A stretch of DNA of 64,000 nt from Vespula vulgaris (taxonomy: Eukaryota; Arthropoda; Insecta; Hymenoptera; Vespidae). A program made the position numbers and the translations under genes. Below are positions 1 to 12,700 of this stretch, piece by piece. The stretch lies in the NCBI RefSeq assembly GCF_905475345.1, contig NC_066601.1, positions 4,411,001-4,475,000 on the forward strand, written 5' to 3'. Every line of letters starts with the position of its first letter. The first letter of the stretch is position 1. Under the pieces are notes generated by a model. The model ran no database searches, was not told the DNA's origin, and was given only the letters and a program-made list of their open reading frames with translations.

Positions 1-530
1 AAGCAGTAGGAAGGTGATGGCACACGACCCGAGTCATCGAGGTGTCGTCGCCTTTCTCTAAGAAAGAGAAGGAAATATCTTCTTTTTATTCTATCTTCTT
101 CTTTTTTATCTTTTTCTTTTTCTTTTTCTTCTTCTTGTTCTTCTTCTTCGTTGACGTCTTCCTCATCTTTCTTCACGGTTTCCTCCTCTTCTAGTGGGAG
201 GTACTAAAATTAGAGAAGACGGTGCGAAGAACGGTCCAGTCTTGTAGCTTCTTTCGAACACTTCCAAATGGTCCTTCGTAGCGATAACACGTTTTCGCGT
301 GCATCTCGCCGGTGAGTAGTTCGATATACTCTGTTTAGAAAACAGACGAGTCGTTTCGTATATCGACGTAATATCGATCGTCCTAGCCCCGTCATGAGTC
401 GCCGAAGAGAACACCGACGTACCTTGACTCGATTCTCAAACGGACGATAATTGCGAGCAATCGATTTTTAACGATCGATGAAAGTTCTATAAAATTTCTA
501 AGGTGGATTCGTTTCGACCACCCTTTCGAA
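1..530. other. Upstream region of the first BAMBI-like gene
   Basis: No gene is recognised here. A pyrimidine-rich tract (CTT/TTC runs) lies around 60-160. The rest is moderately CpG-containing DNA that probably includes the promoter and 5' UTR of the gene starting at 531. The open frames across it are short and show no recognisable protein features. Confidence 0.5.
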
Positions 531-1559
531 ATGTCTCGAGTATCGATCCATGGAAGATTTATAGTTATTATCGTTGTCGTCTGTATTATCAATCTTACGA
601 GAGTCGAGGGTAAGTATATTCTTATTTAGAAGAGAATGTAAACAATGTATATGTGTGCGTATACGTGTACGTATACATGTACGTATTCTTCGTACGTGTG
701 TTCCATGAGTATACGAGATGAAGATTATACTTATAATACAAATATTGCCATACTTTGCAATGATATACGTCTCGTGGAAACGCGATACACTTGTAATTCA
801 TACGATTCTTATTATGTCTATCGTAAATGTAACGTTACCATTTATCACGCCATTAGGTAGGAAGTGCGTGTGCACGAGCAAAGATTGTAAAGAAGCTGGG
901 GAAGACACCTGCGAGACAAAATACTTCTGTTACACCGAACTGATTCTCTTCACTGATCAGGAGTTTGGTGAAAATACGACAACGCGAGGATGCACGCAGT
1001 GCGTACATTTTTTATTTACGACGTCAAATGGTTTCCTATCGATATTTTAAAGATCGACAGAGTTTTAAATAAAAGTAAAGATTGAATTCCTTTCGAAAGA
1101 AAGATCGATACAAGAGTATGTATATAAAGCATAGATTTCTATCGACTCTATTAGGATTCGACCTTCGACCTTTCTCCGTTATTGGATAATAAATCCCAGC
1201 TACTAAAACTAGTATGCAGACACGATTGAAAAACGATTCGTTATGTCCATCCGGTTTGGTTACGCTGATCGAAGAGGTACCATATAAATTCACGAACGTG
1301 TTGTGGCCTATGACGAGATAATCGAGTCAAAAAATTCGAATGTTCGTTTCTCCTTCACCTTGTCTTATCTCTTGAACATTTTTAACGATGACGGAAAGTC
1401 GATGCTGCGCGTAGAAAATTCCTTAATAAATGATCCTTAATATAAAAAAAAAAAAAAAAACAAACACGCTTTGTATTTTATCCGTACGTATCAACTACTT
1501 AAATTCATTTGCTTTTATTAAAATATTTGAAATATTTATCAATCGATATTAGAAACGGT

Positions 1560-1594
<35 letters not shown>

Positions 1595-2462
1595 AAAACA
1601 CACGACCAGGTCACAGAATATTATAGTTTATTTATCTTTAGCGTGATATATGTATATATTCATATGTATTTATGTACGTATAGACGATGGATTGCCGTTT
1701 TCCAGGAGCCCGACGCCATTGTTGTGCGAGACAAAGTCTTGGGTCACGAGGTCAAAGCTATCGACGTTGTCATCGTCGTCGTCGTCGTCGTCGTCTCTTC
1801 ACGACGACGAGGAAGACGAAATCGTTGAAAATCGTCGTGTCTCGTCGACGAGACCTTGGATACGAATGCCCTGGCCAAGATTAAAGTGTTGCGACAGTCA
1901 AGATTATTGTAACGCTGATCATCTCGGCGACTTGTCCACATGGACTCCTGAAAGAGAAAAAGAAGAGGGGAAGAAGAGAAAGAAGATCGAGGAAAAAGAA
2001 GAACAAGTGGAAAAGGAAGACAAATTTTCGATCGAAAGGATGAACCAAGATAATGATTCAACGTCTAACGCAGAAATAGATCAAAACAACGATTTCCAAT
2101 CGATCAATAGATTTAACCAAAATAACAATCTGATATCGCTAGACTCGAATAGGTCGTTCACGAATTCTTCAAGCAGCAGTCGAGATCAAATTATTTCGAT
2201 CACTTCGGACTCGATATCAACGATCGACGAAGATCTTAATTTGGATCAACTTTTGCAACATCGGGTAAGGCCGCTCCACGTCGCTGCTTTTGTACTTGCG
2301 ATAGCTGCATTGATATCCGTCCTGGCTGCCTGCTACGTCATTACGAGGTTCATTCCTTTTTTTTTCTTCTCTTTTTATCATTATCGCCGTGATTATTATT
2401 GTTATTAATATTCTATTCTTTGTGAGAGGCTATCGCAATTCTTTTATTTGATTTTCTCCTTC

Positions 2463-2506
<44 letters not shown>

Positions 2507-3445
2507 TTTCTCTTGCTTTTCCTTTGTTTCTATCTTCGCTTTCGTTGTTTACCTCGTCAAGATTCTATATCCTACGTAAATCAGTACGATTGTATTGGTA
2601 CATGAATGTGTCATACTTCTCAGAACGTGTTTCGAAATATACCGATTTTTCTCGCGACCAAGTCACGTTATTGAATATACATTCTATATTAATTTCTTAT
2701 TAGAACGTTGATTTATGCTGGTACTTTTATCGCAGAGCTTTATCTTCTCTACGTCGTACGAGTAGGAAGGATAAGAAAAATGCTTTGCTAAAGGAAACAC
2801 GTCGGAGGAATATTTTGCGAATATACAACTCGAGTTGCCGATAATCTTGGAATATAATAAATGTTAAGGTAAACGTGTTAATTATCGATGAGCTCGAAAC
2901 TATTATCGATTGACATCTTTATACTCTTGAAATTTATACGCGTTTTCAACTCTAGTATTGTCTATGAATATTTTATAAGAAAACCAACGGAATAAAAAAA
3001 ATCGATGGAATACGTAGGACTCGTCGAAATAATGTCGAAAACAAGGTCATTCGAAAGTATCGAGCACGTAGGTACAGATAGAAACCCGCATAGGTATTAC
3101 AATCTTGCCAGTTTTTTTTTTTTCTTTTTTATCTCCTTTTTCTTTTTATCACTTTCCACTTCCTCTATTTTTTCTTTCTCTCTTTTTTTTTCTCTCTCTT
3201 TTTCACCATCGACGACTGACTTTCAGCGAGTTTCTTTTTTTCGGACAGTTTGTCGCGACGGTTCTAAAAGGCGCACAAGCCAGACCGCCCTCTTATCGGT
3301 CTACCTCCCTGCCAGAGGGCCACTCGAGTACAGATAGTCTGGGTCCCTGAAAAGGCCCCATGGAGTTCTGCCCTCTAATCTTCGGTCCTCCGAACGCTTA
3401 AGTGGGTTTTCGAGTTCAGAAATATTCGGTCGGTCGAACCTTACA

Positions 3446-3487
<42 letters not shown>

Positions 3488-3817
3488 TCTCTCTTTTTCT
3501 CTCGTATACATACGTATACATATCTTCTTAAAGCACGTTATTTTCTTTCCCTCTTCTTTATCTCATCTTTTCGTTTTCTCTTTTTCTCTTTATCGTATTC
3601 CTTTCCATTCGACATAGCATCGGTAAAAGCCTTCGATGGTCTTTAATGATTTTCATCGATACTTAAACTCGACAAGACTCTACAAAGTTTTTTCTATCTG
3701 ATTTATTACTTTATATATTACTTACAACCTTTCTTAATTACAATTATACTAATTAGTTTCCTGTCTTTTTACAGGTTCTTGAAGAGCAATCCGTACGTGA
3801 TTGGCAGCGTGGAATAA
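531..3817 (+). CDS. BAMBI-like membrane protein with activin-receptor-type ectodomain, no kinase
   Basis: Four exons fit by splice site and phase: 531-609, 857-998, 1706-2347 and 3775-3817, giving 301 aa. Residues 1-27 form a signal peptide (Ile/Val-rich core). The ectodomain starts with a C-x-C pair at 30/32 and closes with the Cys-Cys...Cys-Asn signature at residues 135-143, typical of the three-finger fold of TGF-beta/BMP receptors. A Glu/Lys- then Asn/Ser-rich linker follows, then one membrane helix at about 266-286 and a cytoplasmic tail of about 15 residues. There is no kinase domain, so by family it would be a pseudoreceptor or co-receptor that binds ligands or receptors without signalling. 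A run of nine serines (96-104) and an acidic stretch lie in the last finger, which is unusual. The donor at 999 (GTGCGT) is weak but is the only nearby one with the right phase. A second BAMBI gene lies downstream on the same strand. Another ending through 4035 is possible. Confidence 0.72.
1564..1590. repeat. (GA)n microsatellite in intron 2 of the first BAMBI-like gene
   Basis: An uninterrupted GA dinucleotide run lies between exons 2 and 3, about 115 bases upstream of the exon 3 acceptor at 1705. Confidence 0.9.
2466..2507. repeat. (TTTC)n microsatellite in intron 3 of the first BAMBI-like gene
   Basis: About ten tandem TTTC units lie in a wider pyrimidine-rich stretch, inside the 1.4 kb intron between exon 3 and the short last exon. 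Confidence 0.9.
3446..3496. repeat. (CT)n / CGCG simple repeat
   Basis: A CT dinucleotide tract is broken by an alternating CGCGCGC block and then resumes. It lies in intron 3, about 280 bases before the last exon. Confidence 0.9.
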
Positions 3818-4034
3818 CAATGTGATAAATCAATGAATATGGATATTCTTCTTAATTAGTGCTTTAATGAAACTAGTTAATTAAATTTTTTTTTTTTTAA
3901 TTTCGAATATGTGCCGTAAAATATTTAGCAGATATATTTTAGCTATAATTTATTAGCACGTATATAAATCCAATTTTACGATTTACGTCATTGTCTAACG
4001 TAAAAATAAAAGTGATTTCTTATCTTTTATTTAG

Positions 4035-4511
4035 GATGACGAATCAAGAAGCTTCGTCCTATTTGAAAAATTTGTCTTCAGCGTGGGTCGTTGGGGCATA
4101 ACACATGGATGGCTACGAGACAAAGAATATTTCGTGAAGCACTCGACAGAGACAGTTTCCTGGCAAACACAACGACTCGTTTGGCGCCTATGTAACGTCC
4201 CTATGTGCATCATGACGCAGCCATGTGGAGACCAACGTCCTTCGAAATTCCATCTACTTAGAAAACGGGGACTAAAGGTTTTACCAACATCGGTACCAGG
4301 TGTTCCAACGATTTTAACATTATTAGTCATCGGTAGGGTCGCTTTCCTAACACTCCAAAAGGTTATAAATGCTCGAAAGAAAGGGAAAGGTACACTCGTT
4401 GAACGTAGAAATCGTTTTCGTATGATTATGGGGACTATTTCGAACGTCTCTTGTTGGACACGATTGTCACACATCGAAGTGTGTTTTCCAACTATTACAA
4501 AAGCGTTATAG
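4035..4511 (+). other. Candidate alternative last exon or conserved 3' UTR, open on both strands
   Basis: A good acceptor (pyrimidine tract ending TTTAG at 4034) starts a 477-base stretch that stays open in one plus frame to the stop at 4509-4511. The minus strand is also open over 4031-4474. Neither protein is recognised. Joined in phase to exon 3 of the upstream gene (ending 2347), this exon would read in a different frame, ending at 4101 and giving a 21-residue alternative tail after the shared Arg. The base composition is less AT-rich than its surroundings. It may be an alternative 3' exon, a conserved UTR or an unrelated transcript. Nothing here proves coding. Confidence 0.3.
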
Positions 4512-7500
4512 CTTTTCTTTCTCTGTATAAATAGCGTGTAAATAACTGCGACTGTACATACACGTTTATATTATATCTTATGGTCGATGGGATTCGTAAA
4601 GTAATTAATTCGTGTTAACAGAGTGTTTCTTAAGTACTCTTAATATTTTATTGCTGTTATATTTAGAGAAAAAAGATAGGAAATTTGTTAAAAACGTTGT
4701 TCGTTACGAAATTTTATAGCGATTATTCAAATTTAACCACGAGTACTTGAGTAACACTCTTAAGAGATATGAATATATAAGAGCGATTTATATTTTTTGA
4801 ATAAGTATAAAATATTTAATTAAGCGCGATTAAATTCAATCTCGTTTCGATAGGCGAGTAATTATCAAGGAAGGAATACGCATATTTTGCAAGTGAGCGA
4901 TACCGAAATAATCGAGTATGATTTAAATTCAAGCAGAAAAAGCGTGACAAGATGAAAAAGAGCGCGAGAGAGAGAGAGACTGGTCGTGGCGCGTTCGATT
5001 TGTTGGCCTAAATGAGTCACGTAGAATGCAACAAGACGGGAATAAGATCTTACAGAGCGAATACAGGCCGTCCGACGGTAGCTGGCATCCGGGAACTTGA
5101 GTTGGACAGCGCTCTACGATCAGATATGTCGAGTGAAAAGTAAATATATTTAGTGAGAAGGACTTCGCTAGATAGATTTACCAACACGTTCATCGAAATG
5201 ATCTCTTGGGAGTTTTTGCTAAAAGAAACTTTCTTGCTCTCTTCCCGTGAATGCTTCCGTTGAGAAGTAACATAAATCAACGATAGAGATTCTTCCTTCA
5301 TAAGTTTCGACAAATTTTTATTATCACGATTTTAACACGGTTCCAAAGATAGCCGTAGGAATATATTTTTGCGATATACAAATAAGAGAGAGACTTAAAG
5401 AGATCGATCTATCACAGTTATTAAGAGTCGATAGCACAAACGCAAGGACAAATCTCGAGAGTTTCGATTTATATTCCAGAATATCCAGCATGACGTATAA
5501 AATATATACGCACACAGATATATTTATATATGCCTGTACGATACAAACGTACCACTAAATATAACAACTCGACACGTTTTGCGAAGGCGTACAAGCAAGG
5601 CACTCGTTTATGTATTCCTTTGCGTTCGCTTATCCTTGCAAGTTGCGCTTAACGCGAAGGAGCGAATATACGGGAACGTTTTCCTTGGTCATTCTTGCTA
5701 TCGAGAAGTATATGTATTGTACATACCCCTATGTATATACGAATGTGTATATTTTTTCTCGATATCTTTGGAGATTTGCGAGAACGCCCCGTGACGAACT
5801 TTGCTCCAAGAGAGAGAAAGAGAGAGAACAGAAAGAGAACGTTGAAAATTTCGTGTCGGTAGTAAAATTTAAAGAAGAGTCGCCGAGACCAGATAATACG
5901 ATTAAAAAAAATAAAGATAAAAAGAGAGAGAGAGAGAGAGATAAGACAAACTCGTCGAAAGCTTGCCGTTGTTTTATTTGTGTATGCACGCATACTAGTT
6001 ATATCTATGTATTGTGTATCCATATGTCACAGATGTGTGATTGTGTATATACGAATATATTATGTGAATATGTGTGCGAACTAAAAGGGCGCCAAGATAC
6101 TTTTGCCCCTCGTACGCGTTACAACACCCGCCTCGCCGGAGCGATAAAGGAATTACAAGAGTACGAATACAAGCGCGTACGCCGGCGCGATAAAAGGAAT
6201 TTGAATTTCCTGAAGCGTGAGACCGAAGATACTACGTGGCAATAATACGGACCAATCGTAAAACATCTGTTCGTTTGTTCTTATTTTTCTAACGTTTTAT
6301 CGGTTCTTCTTCTTTTTCTTTTTCTTTTTTTTTTAACGGAAATTAAAATATCCCAATTTTTTACTCAATCCCCGTGGATGCCATTTCGAAGAAATTTCAA
6401 ATTTATCGAATGTTTTCAAAATAAAATTATCGTACGAATTAAGATCCTATTATCGATTTTCTTATTTGAGATAAAATTGAAGAGTCAATTGCGGTTAGGA
6501 TGAAGCCACTAGCGGATCACGTACGGCGTTAATGGCTCACGAATTACTCCCGTCCAAACAATATCGATCCACCTCACGAAATCATTTTACCTTTGTATCG
6601 ATAACGAGCGAAACGAAGAATGGGGATAGTCGGCTTGTTTTATTTACCTATCTGTAGGTATACGTATATATACATACGTACGTACATATATATATGCCCA
6701 TTAAAGTGGGCCTTGTTGTAGGACGTGAAGAGTAGGGGAAAAGAATCGAACGCCCCGAACCGGTCCTCGATCTCTCTTTTGGGCCAGGTGCCCAGCGTGG
6801 AATCAAAAGTAATGTCCCTAACTGAATGGCTTGACCACCGTACTCGTTTCGCTCGACTAAAATCAATCACTCCGCTTAAGCGCAGCGATTCGACGAGCTC
6901 TTTCCACTGTTAGATTTACCGCGAGCATCAGCCTCGTCCGAGCATCTTTGGAGGAGCAAACATCTTAGATAAATATCTCTACCTTGTCTAACTCGTTTCT
7001 ACCTTCCTCCTGGAGAATGACTCCAGCAAGATGACTTTTTTATACTTTTGCTACCGATTCTCTTACACGATGGCGTGCTTTTGTCGTCATCCTAGCTGAA
7101 TTTCGATATTTCGATATTATACAATTCGATCTTGTTTTCGATCAATGTTTTCGAGAGATAAACAATGTCTTCACAAGGATTTATATCAAATTAGAATTTT
7201 CATTAGGATTTAAACGTTTAAATAAAATTTAACTGAACTACAAGTTTGTATGCCCAGTTAAAGAGTCTGCGTACGGCCTGTAGATTTTCAGGACGCTAGA
7301 GATACCTACATGGTGGAGAGATACAGAGGGTGGAGTCGATGGATGCCTCGAGGTACGTTTTAACGAGAAACAACAAATACGAGCTGTGATTATCTAGTTC
7401 ACCGATAACTGTATACCGTGTGTGCTAACAGCTGTTCTTTTTTCTTAAAATAACGGAACGAAAATTGCAACCGTAAAAAATGGAGAATATGAAAAAAGAG

Positions 7501-7826
7501 TCAAAGAGATAGACAAAGATTTCAATATCGTGCAGTACGTATGTAGGACACGCGTGAATGTTTCAAAGCGTGCGTATATGCGAGAGGAAAAAAATTCACT
7601 CCCGAAAGCGATAAAAGAATACGAGACGTTTCGTGATGTTGCGTAGAAGAGGGATGTCGAGAGAATGAGAGAGAAGAGGAAACATCTCGAGTGGGCCCTC
7701 CGGCAAAGACTTCGCGGAATTCGCTTTAAGCGAACGTAATTAAACGAACGAATAATATCTAACGTTAAAGCCCGTCCGACGACGTCGCGACTAAAACCGG
7801 TCTACCCAGGTACCTCGAGATTTCGA

Positions 7827-7868
7827 TCGATAGATCGATGTGAATCGATCGATTCATCGATCTATCGA
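7827..7868. repeat. Near-perfect palindrome made of ATCGAT units
   Basis: Two 20-base arms pair perfectly, apart from a two-base TG bulge at 7840-7841 in the left arm. The centre is ATCGATCGAT. The arms begin with TCGATAGATCGATG on the left and end with CATCGATCTATCGA on the right. Confidence 0.85.
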
Positions 7869-8303
7869 GCAGTTGTCGCCGCGAAAAGAGGAAGGATCTA
7901 TCTATGAGATCGCTGGTTAAAGTCGATATTTCATAAAGTCGATTCGGCGTAGTAATAATTTATAATTATTATACAATTCACGTTCGTCTTTTATACTATA
8001 TTTTTTTCTTTCTTCGATGATCCAGGCTAATCGATTTGATTTAAATAATCATTCTTGATACCTCGTTATCTACACGGAATTATTTGTTCGTGTCAGTTAT
8101 TCGCACGATTACAAATTATATAAAAGGAAAGGAGTCGATAATTGATTTATTTTGTAAACTTATAAAAATAATACAGATATGTAATGATTATTAACTCGTT
8201 AATCAAATGCAAATGAAAAGAAAAAATATCGTCGAAGGATTAAGCGAGGCTCGCGTGCGTGTTAAATCGAACAAAGGTAAAAAGAAAGGCACAGCTGACG
8301 ACT

Positions 8304-8320
8304 ACGACGACGACGACGAC

Positions 8321-8367
<47 letters not shown>

Positions 8368-8382
8368 CGATGACGATGATGC
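8304..8382. repeat. (GAC)n(GAT)n trinucleotide repeat
   Basis: A run of GAC units passes into a longer run of GAT units and ends with mixed GAC/GAT. It would encode poly-Asp in one plus frame, but there is no recognisable gene around it. Confidence 0.95.
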
Positions 8383-8969
8383 TGGCACGAGAGTCCATGG
8401 ATTTGCAAGATGACGGAGGATCCGATGCAAGAGAGATGGCAATGAGTGCGACGGGTGCACGCACACGCGTGCAATACACTGGCGTCATTGCCTCGGGGTT
8501 CAGGCGCCACTCTCTTCCCTCTCTCCCTCTCCTCACCCTCTCACTCTCTAGTGTTCCTACACTTCCCGTCGTATGAAAAGAGAAGGAGAAACTTTACTTC
8601 GCCGGAGCCGTCGACGATACGCGAGTGTACAGTACGAGAGGTGAACGTTGGTCGACTTGTTTATTTACTTCTTTTCTATAAGTACTTTTCAATGATACGC
8701 GTGTACACACTTATACAAAGAGTGGCCCATTAACTATTATCATTTTAAATATCTTAAGTATCGTAAAGTATGAGATAAGAAAATTTGCATCGTTCGACGT
8801 ACAAATTTTTCTAATCTTTTCTCTAGTTTTTCTTGTTTTTTCATTTTCAGCTTTGTAATGAACTTATTGATAACGATTATCAAAGTACTTTGTATATACA
8901 TATATACAAATGTTTTTAAATAATTTGAGAAAAATATTGACATCGACCTAGTGTAATGTACATGGAGAA

Positions 8970-9008
8970 CGGCGACGACGACGACGACGACGTCGACGAC
9001 GCTGACGC

Positions 9009-9063
<55 letters not shown>
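8970..9063. repeat. (GAC)n trinucleotide repeat
   Basis: A second, nearly pure GAC array (with two short interruptions) lies about 600 bases after the first. Long apparent ORFs in several frames on both strands are by-products of this array. Confidence 0.95.
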
Positions 9064-9748
9064 GATGCCGACGACGATAGACAAGATACACGGACGAAAA
9101 AGAAACGCTATCTCGCAACGCGAGAGGCGGACTCGCTCTTGTTTTAAAAACTAAGCAACGAACGTTCTTCTTTGGCAAAACTGGTGCTTGTGTACGCGAC
9201 AGACAAGCAAGCAGGCAGGCCGGCTGCGTTTACTCGCTTCGAGCCGACCGACGGCGGCAGCATTCGCTTTTCGAACGGCAAAGTCGAAAGGGAAGAGAGG
9301 GAGTTCGTCAGTCGGCCGTCGAAGCGCGCCGAGTTCGGACGTGTAATCTGTTCTTCCTGAACGTCTTCGTAACGCATCTCTCTCTCTCTCTCTCTTTCCC
9401 TCTCTCTCTTTTTCTGTCTCTCTTTTCCCTTGATTTTACAAATCATTTACATCTTACATTTTTGTTTCATCTTTTTTCCTTCGTCAAAACTCGTCGTCAA
9501 AACCCAATCGACGCTAGTGATCACGCTCGATCGTTACAACTTTTGATCACTTCCTTACCTCGATATTCGATCAAATCGAAAAAGTTCCACGTGCTCCGGA
9601 CAATAATAATCGATCGAGATCATTTTTTTTTTTTTTAATCTGATTCCCCGTTCGAATCTTCTCCTTTTCATCTTTCTCTATTATTATCTCTTTTTCGTTT
9701 CTTATTATTATTATAATTATTGTGATTCTTCGCATCAAAGTGCCAATC

Positions 9749-12700
9749 ATGTTGTCCTGGGACTTTTTAACTATCGCCATGATAACGAGCATCATCTTGG
9801 CTTACACCAATGGAACCTCTATAGATTTCGATTCTACCGATTACGATGCGCTTTCCGAAAATGAAGGAAAATCGTCGGACGATAAAGGTAAGCTCTTTAC
9901 TACGTTTCTGATATTAGTTATACAAATATGTATATATACATGTATTTACGATTCTTACGACAGTTTTATGTATAAAAGCTGTTCACGTAACTTTATGAGT
10001 AGTTAGATCACGACAGTCGACGATATAATACTCTCAAGAGACGCTTATAATTTCTGGATTGCGTCTATCTGGAACAACAAAAAAGATAGAGGATATATGT
10101 ATTGCTTTCTCTATTTTTTTCCTCTCTTTCTCTCTCTTTCTCTTTCCATCGACGTAAAGTACTTAGGATTCATTGCGAAATTATGCGACGTCTTTGTGTA
10201 TCGGTCTTCTCCAAGAGTTTATGCGTTCGTTGAACGGAGAATATTAAGTTTGTTTTTAGTAAAAATTTTCAGGAGAAATGCCACATAAATCTTAAGGATT
10301 GTGCGTACATAATCTTTATATAGGTTATCCTGATTTGAATACTTTTCAATTTGATTCAAATATTTTTAATATGCATTATGTATTTTGTATTGTGTGAAAA
10401 CACTGTTATGGGAAAGTCAACGGTATTACTCATGCCGAGGCCCCCTTAAAGCTTTCGTTGTATCGTCCAATGAGATTTGTTTATTCTGGTATCTTTGGAC
10501 GCACGTGCGACCCTAAACGCGTGTTCTGCATCACGGTGTATACATGCACGTGAAAGATTAAAAGTTTCCAAGTAATTATGCTTCCGATAACTTAATAAGT
10601 AAGATGACGATACAAATTTTGGTTCCATTAATCGATCAAGTTCGTAATTATAAAGTAAAAATAATGATTTCTATGATAAACAAGAATATCTCTATGAATG
10701 GTGAAAACGAAGAATTAAAATAATCGATATTAGAAACGAATTGAGTCGGATGTTCTTGTTCGTAGAATCTTTATTTTTCGTAAATGAAGATCTTTGCTCT
10801 CGTTGACAAAATTTTGTTAAATATATACAAGGGAAATAATTTTTTTTCTGGGACATTCTACGTACAGAATACTCCAAAAAGTCGGAAAACAAGCTCGATG
10901 GAAAAGGAGGCGAGACTAGATGGGCGCGTCCTACCTCTTCTGCTCGTCGCCTTTATGGCTTGAATTTACAAGGAGAACTTTGGCTCTTTACTGATATTCG
11001 ATTGCCAAGATATAAATAGGCGCTCCTCGATGTTAATGTAAAAGGGTGGAAAACTTTTGCGGATAACGTTTCGCTGTAATACAACCGAATCGAAACGTCC
11101 GCGAGATCGACCATAAAATTTCTCGAAATTATTTGATTTTGTTGCAATACTTGCCAAAAGTATTTCTGTACTATTTAAAGAATCAATTCAAAGAGTTTAA
11201 TTTCGAGAATATTGCGGTTTATCACAGAGGTAATTAAAAATTGAAAGAGTTGCCTTTTTATATGTTTCGCGATTTATAATTAAATATATATATATATATA
11301 GTATAACACGAGTTTGAAAGACTATTGGTAAATTTGCCAAATAGTACTTTATACGTAACCAAGGAACGCGAACACACTTTACATATTCTCAGCGAAGCAA
11401 GCAATAATAATTGTTGGAACGGCTGGTCTAGTCGGCGCCGAGAATCAAACAATCCAGATTATTTTTTGCTATCCGACACTATGCTGTTACTTTTTTCAAA
11501 GAACGATGTATTCGTGTGTATGTGGGAGGGGGAGGAGAGGGGAGAGAAAACGAGGGAAAAAAAGTTGTACGCTGGGAGTAATTAATTCTTTCCCATGACT
11601 AATTAAAGCGTACATTGTTTGACAGATTTGAATTTTTTTATATCATCGAGCACCGAAAGAGATTTTTTTTCAAATTAAAAAAGAGAAAGAGAGAGAGAGA
11701 ATCTGACAATAAAATCGTTTACTCGAACGTTTAGGAAAACATTTGCGAGAGATCTCTCGTCGTCCATCCGTAGGATGAACGATCGATGGATGGATTTACG
11801 TTTCCACCGAAGTGGCGCCCGCGATACTCCGTATAAATACGTTTGGAGATAGAAAGAGGACAGATAGGAAGAGGGCAAAAGAGAAGAAGAGAGAGTATAA
11901 AAGATACAGCTGCTCCAAAAAGTACTCGCACGTCGTTCTTAAGCGTCGGACTTACGTTTTAATCGCAGAAAGTTTCGCTGCGTTCAAACAGTCATACACG
12001 TAGAAAATAATTAATTTCTTTAAACGACAAACACAAATTTTTTTCAATTTCGTTCATGGGAAAAGAGAAAGAAAAGGAATACGAACAATACGTACTTGTT
12101 AACGTCTCTGTACAAGTAAGATATTGAAATAAGAAGGAAAATGGAGGAAAACGATCAAAGAGAGAAAAGAAAGTAGAAGAAGAGAAAGGGGAAACGGAAG
12201 TAATAGTAAATATTTAAATTTCACGAGTTCTCACGGCAGTAAGTTTTAGGATGAGACGTTGTAAACTATGCATGTCGGGCGCCAGCTAGGCGCGTGAATA
12301 CCAGAGTACATAATATAATATACGTATACGTTTGTATTACGTTTGACGCGTGCACACACGCGCGCAAGCGACTTTATGCGCGTTGCGTTACATACGCTTA
12401 TTCGAAACACGAAAACATTTCTGTACATTGTATTTGAGAACGTATACGTCCTCTGCGTATACGTAGGTACGTGTACGTAGTCTTTACGTTCGCGAACGTC
12501 GTACGCGTAAATGTAACGTAACGCAATTCGTGCGTTTGTGTGCGCGTGCACATCACCAGAACGATTTCACTCGAGCAACAGTTTCTCGGACCCAAGACCG
12601 AGCTAGCTCGTTCTCGGATCCTGACTTTTTATTAGAAAATGTATCTTTCTCTCGAACCCCTTATCGCTGCTTATCCAAACGACTCGGTTCTACTCTCGTG

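Larger units (their letters stand above)
4512..9748. other. Intergenic stretch between the two BAMBI-like genes
   Basis: No gene is recognised. The stretch holds GA runs (about 4965-4980, 5925-5942), two long GAC/GAT repeats listed separately, a 42-base palindrome at 7827-7868 and CT runs at 9377-9420. The longest open frame (5610-6245, plus) is full of Tyr/Cys/Arg low-complexity sequence, with no splice support or recognisable domain, and looks like chance. The last few hundred bases probably contain the promoter and 5' UTR of the gene at 9749. Confidence 0.55.

Noticed and set aside
5610..6245. 211-codon open frame on the plus strand
   Set aside because: Rich in Arg/Lys/Tyr low complexity from GA and TA tracts, with no domain, no signal and no splice-supported neighbours; likely chance.
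8240..8576. Several overlapping ORFs with poly-Asp, poly-Ile, poly-Met or poly-His
   Set aside because: All are translations of the GAC/GAT array in different frames.
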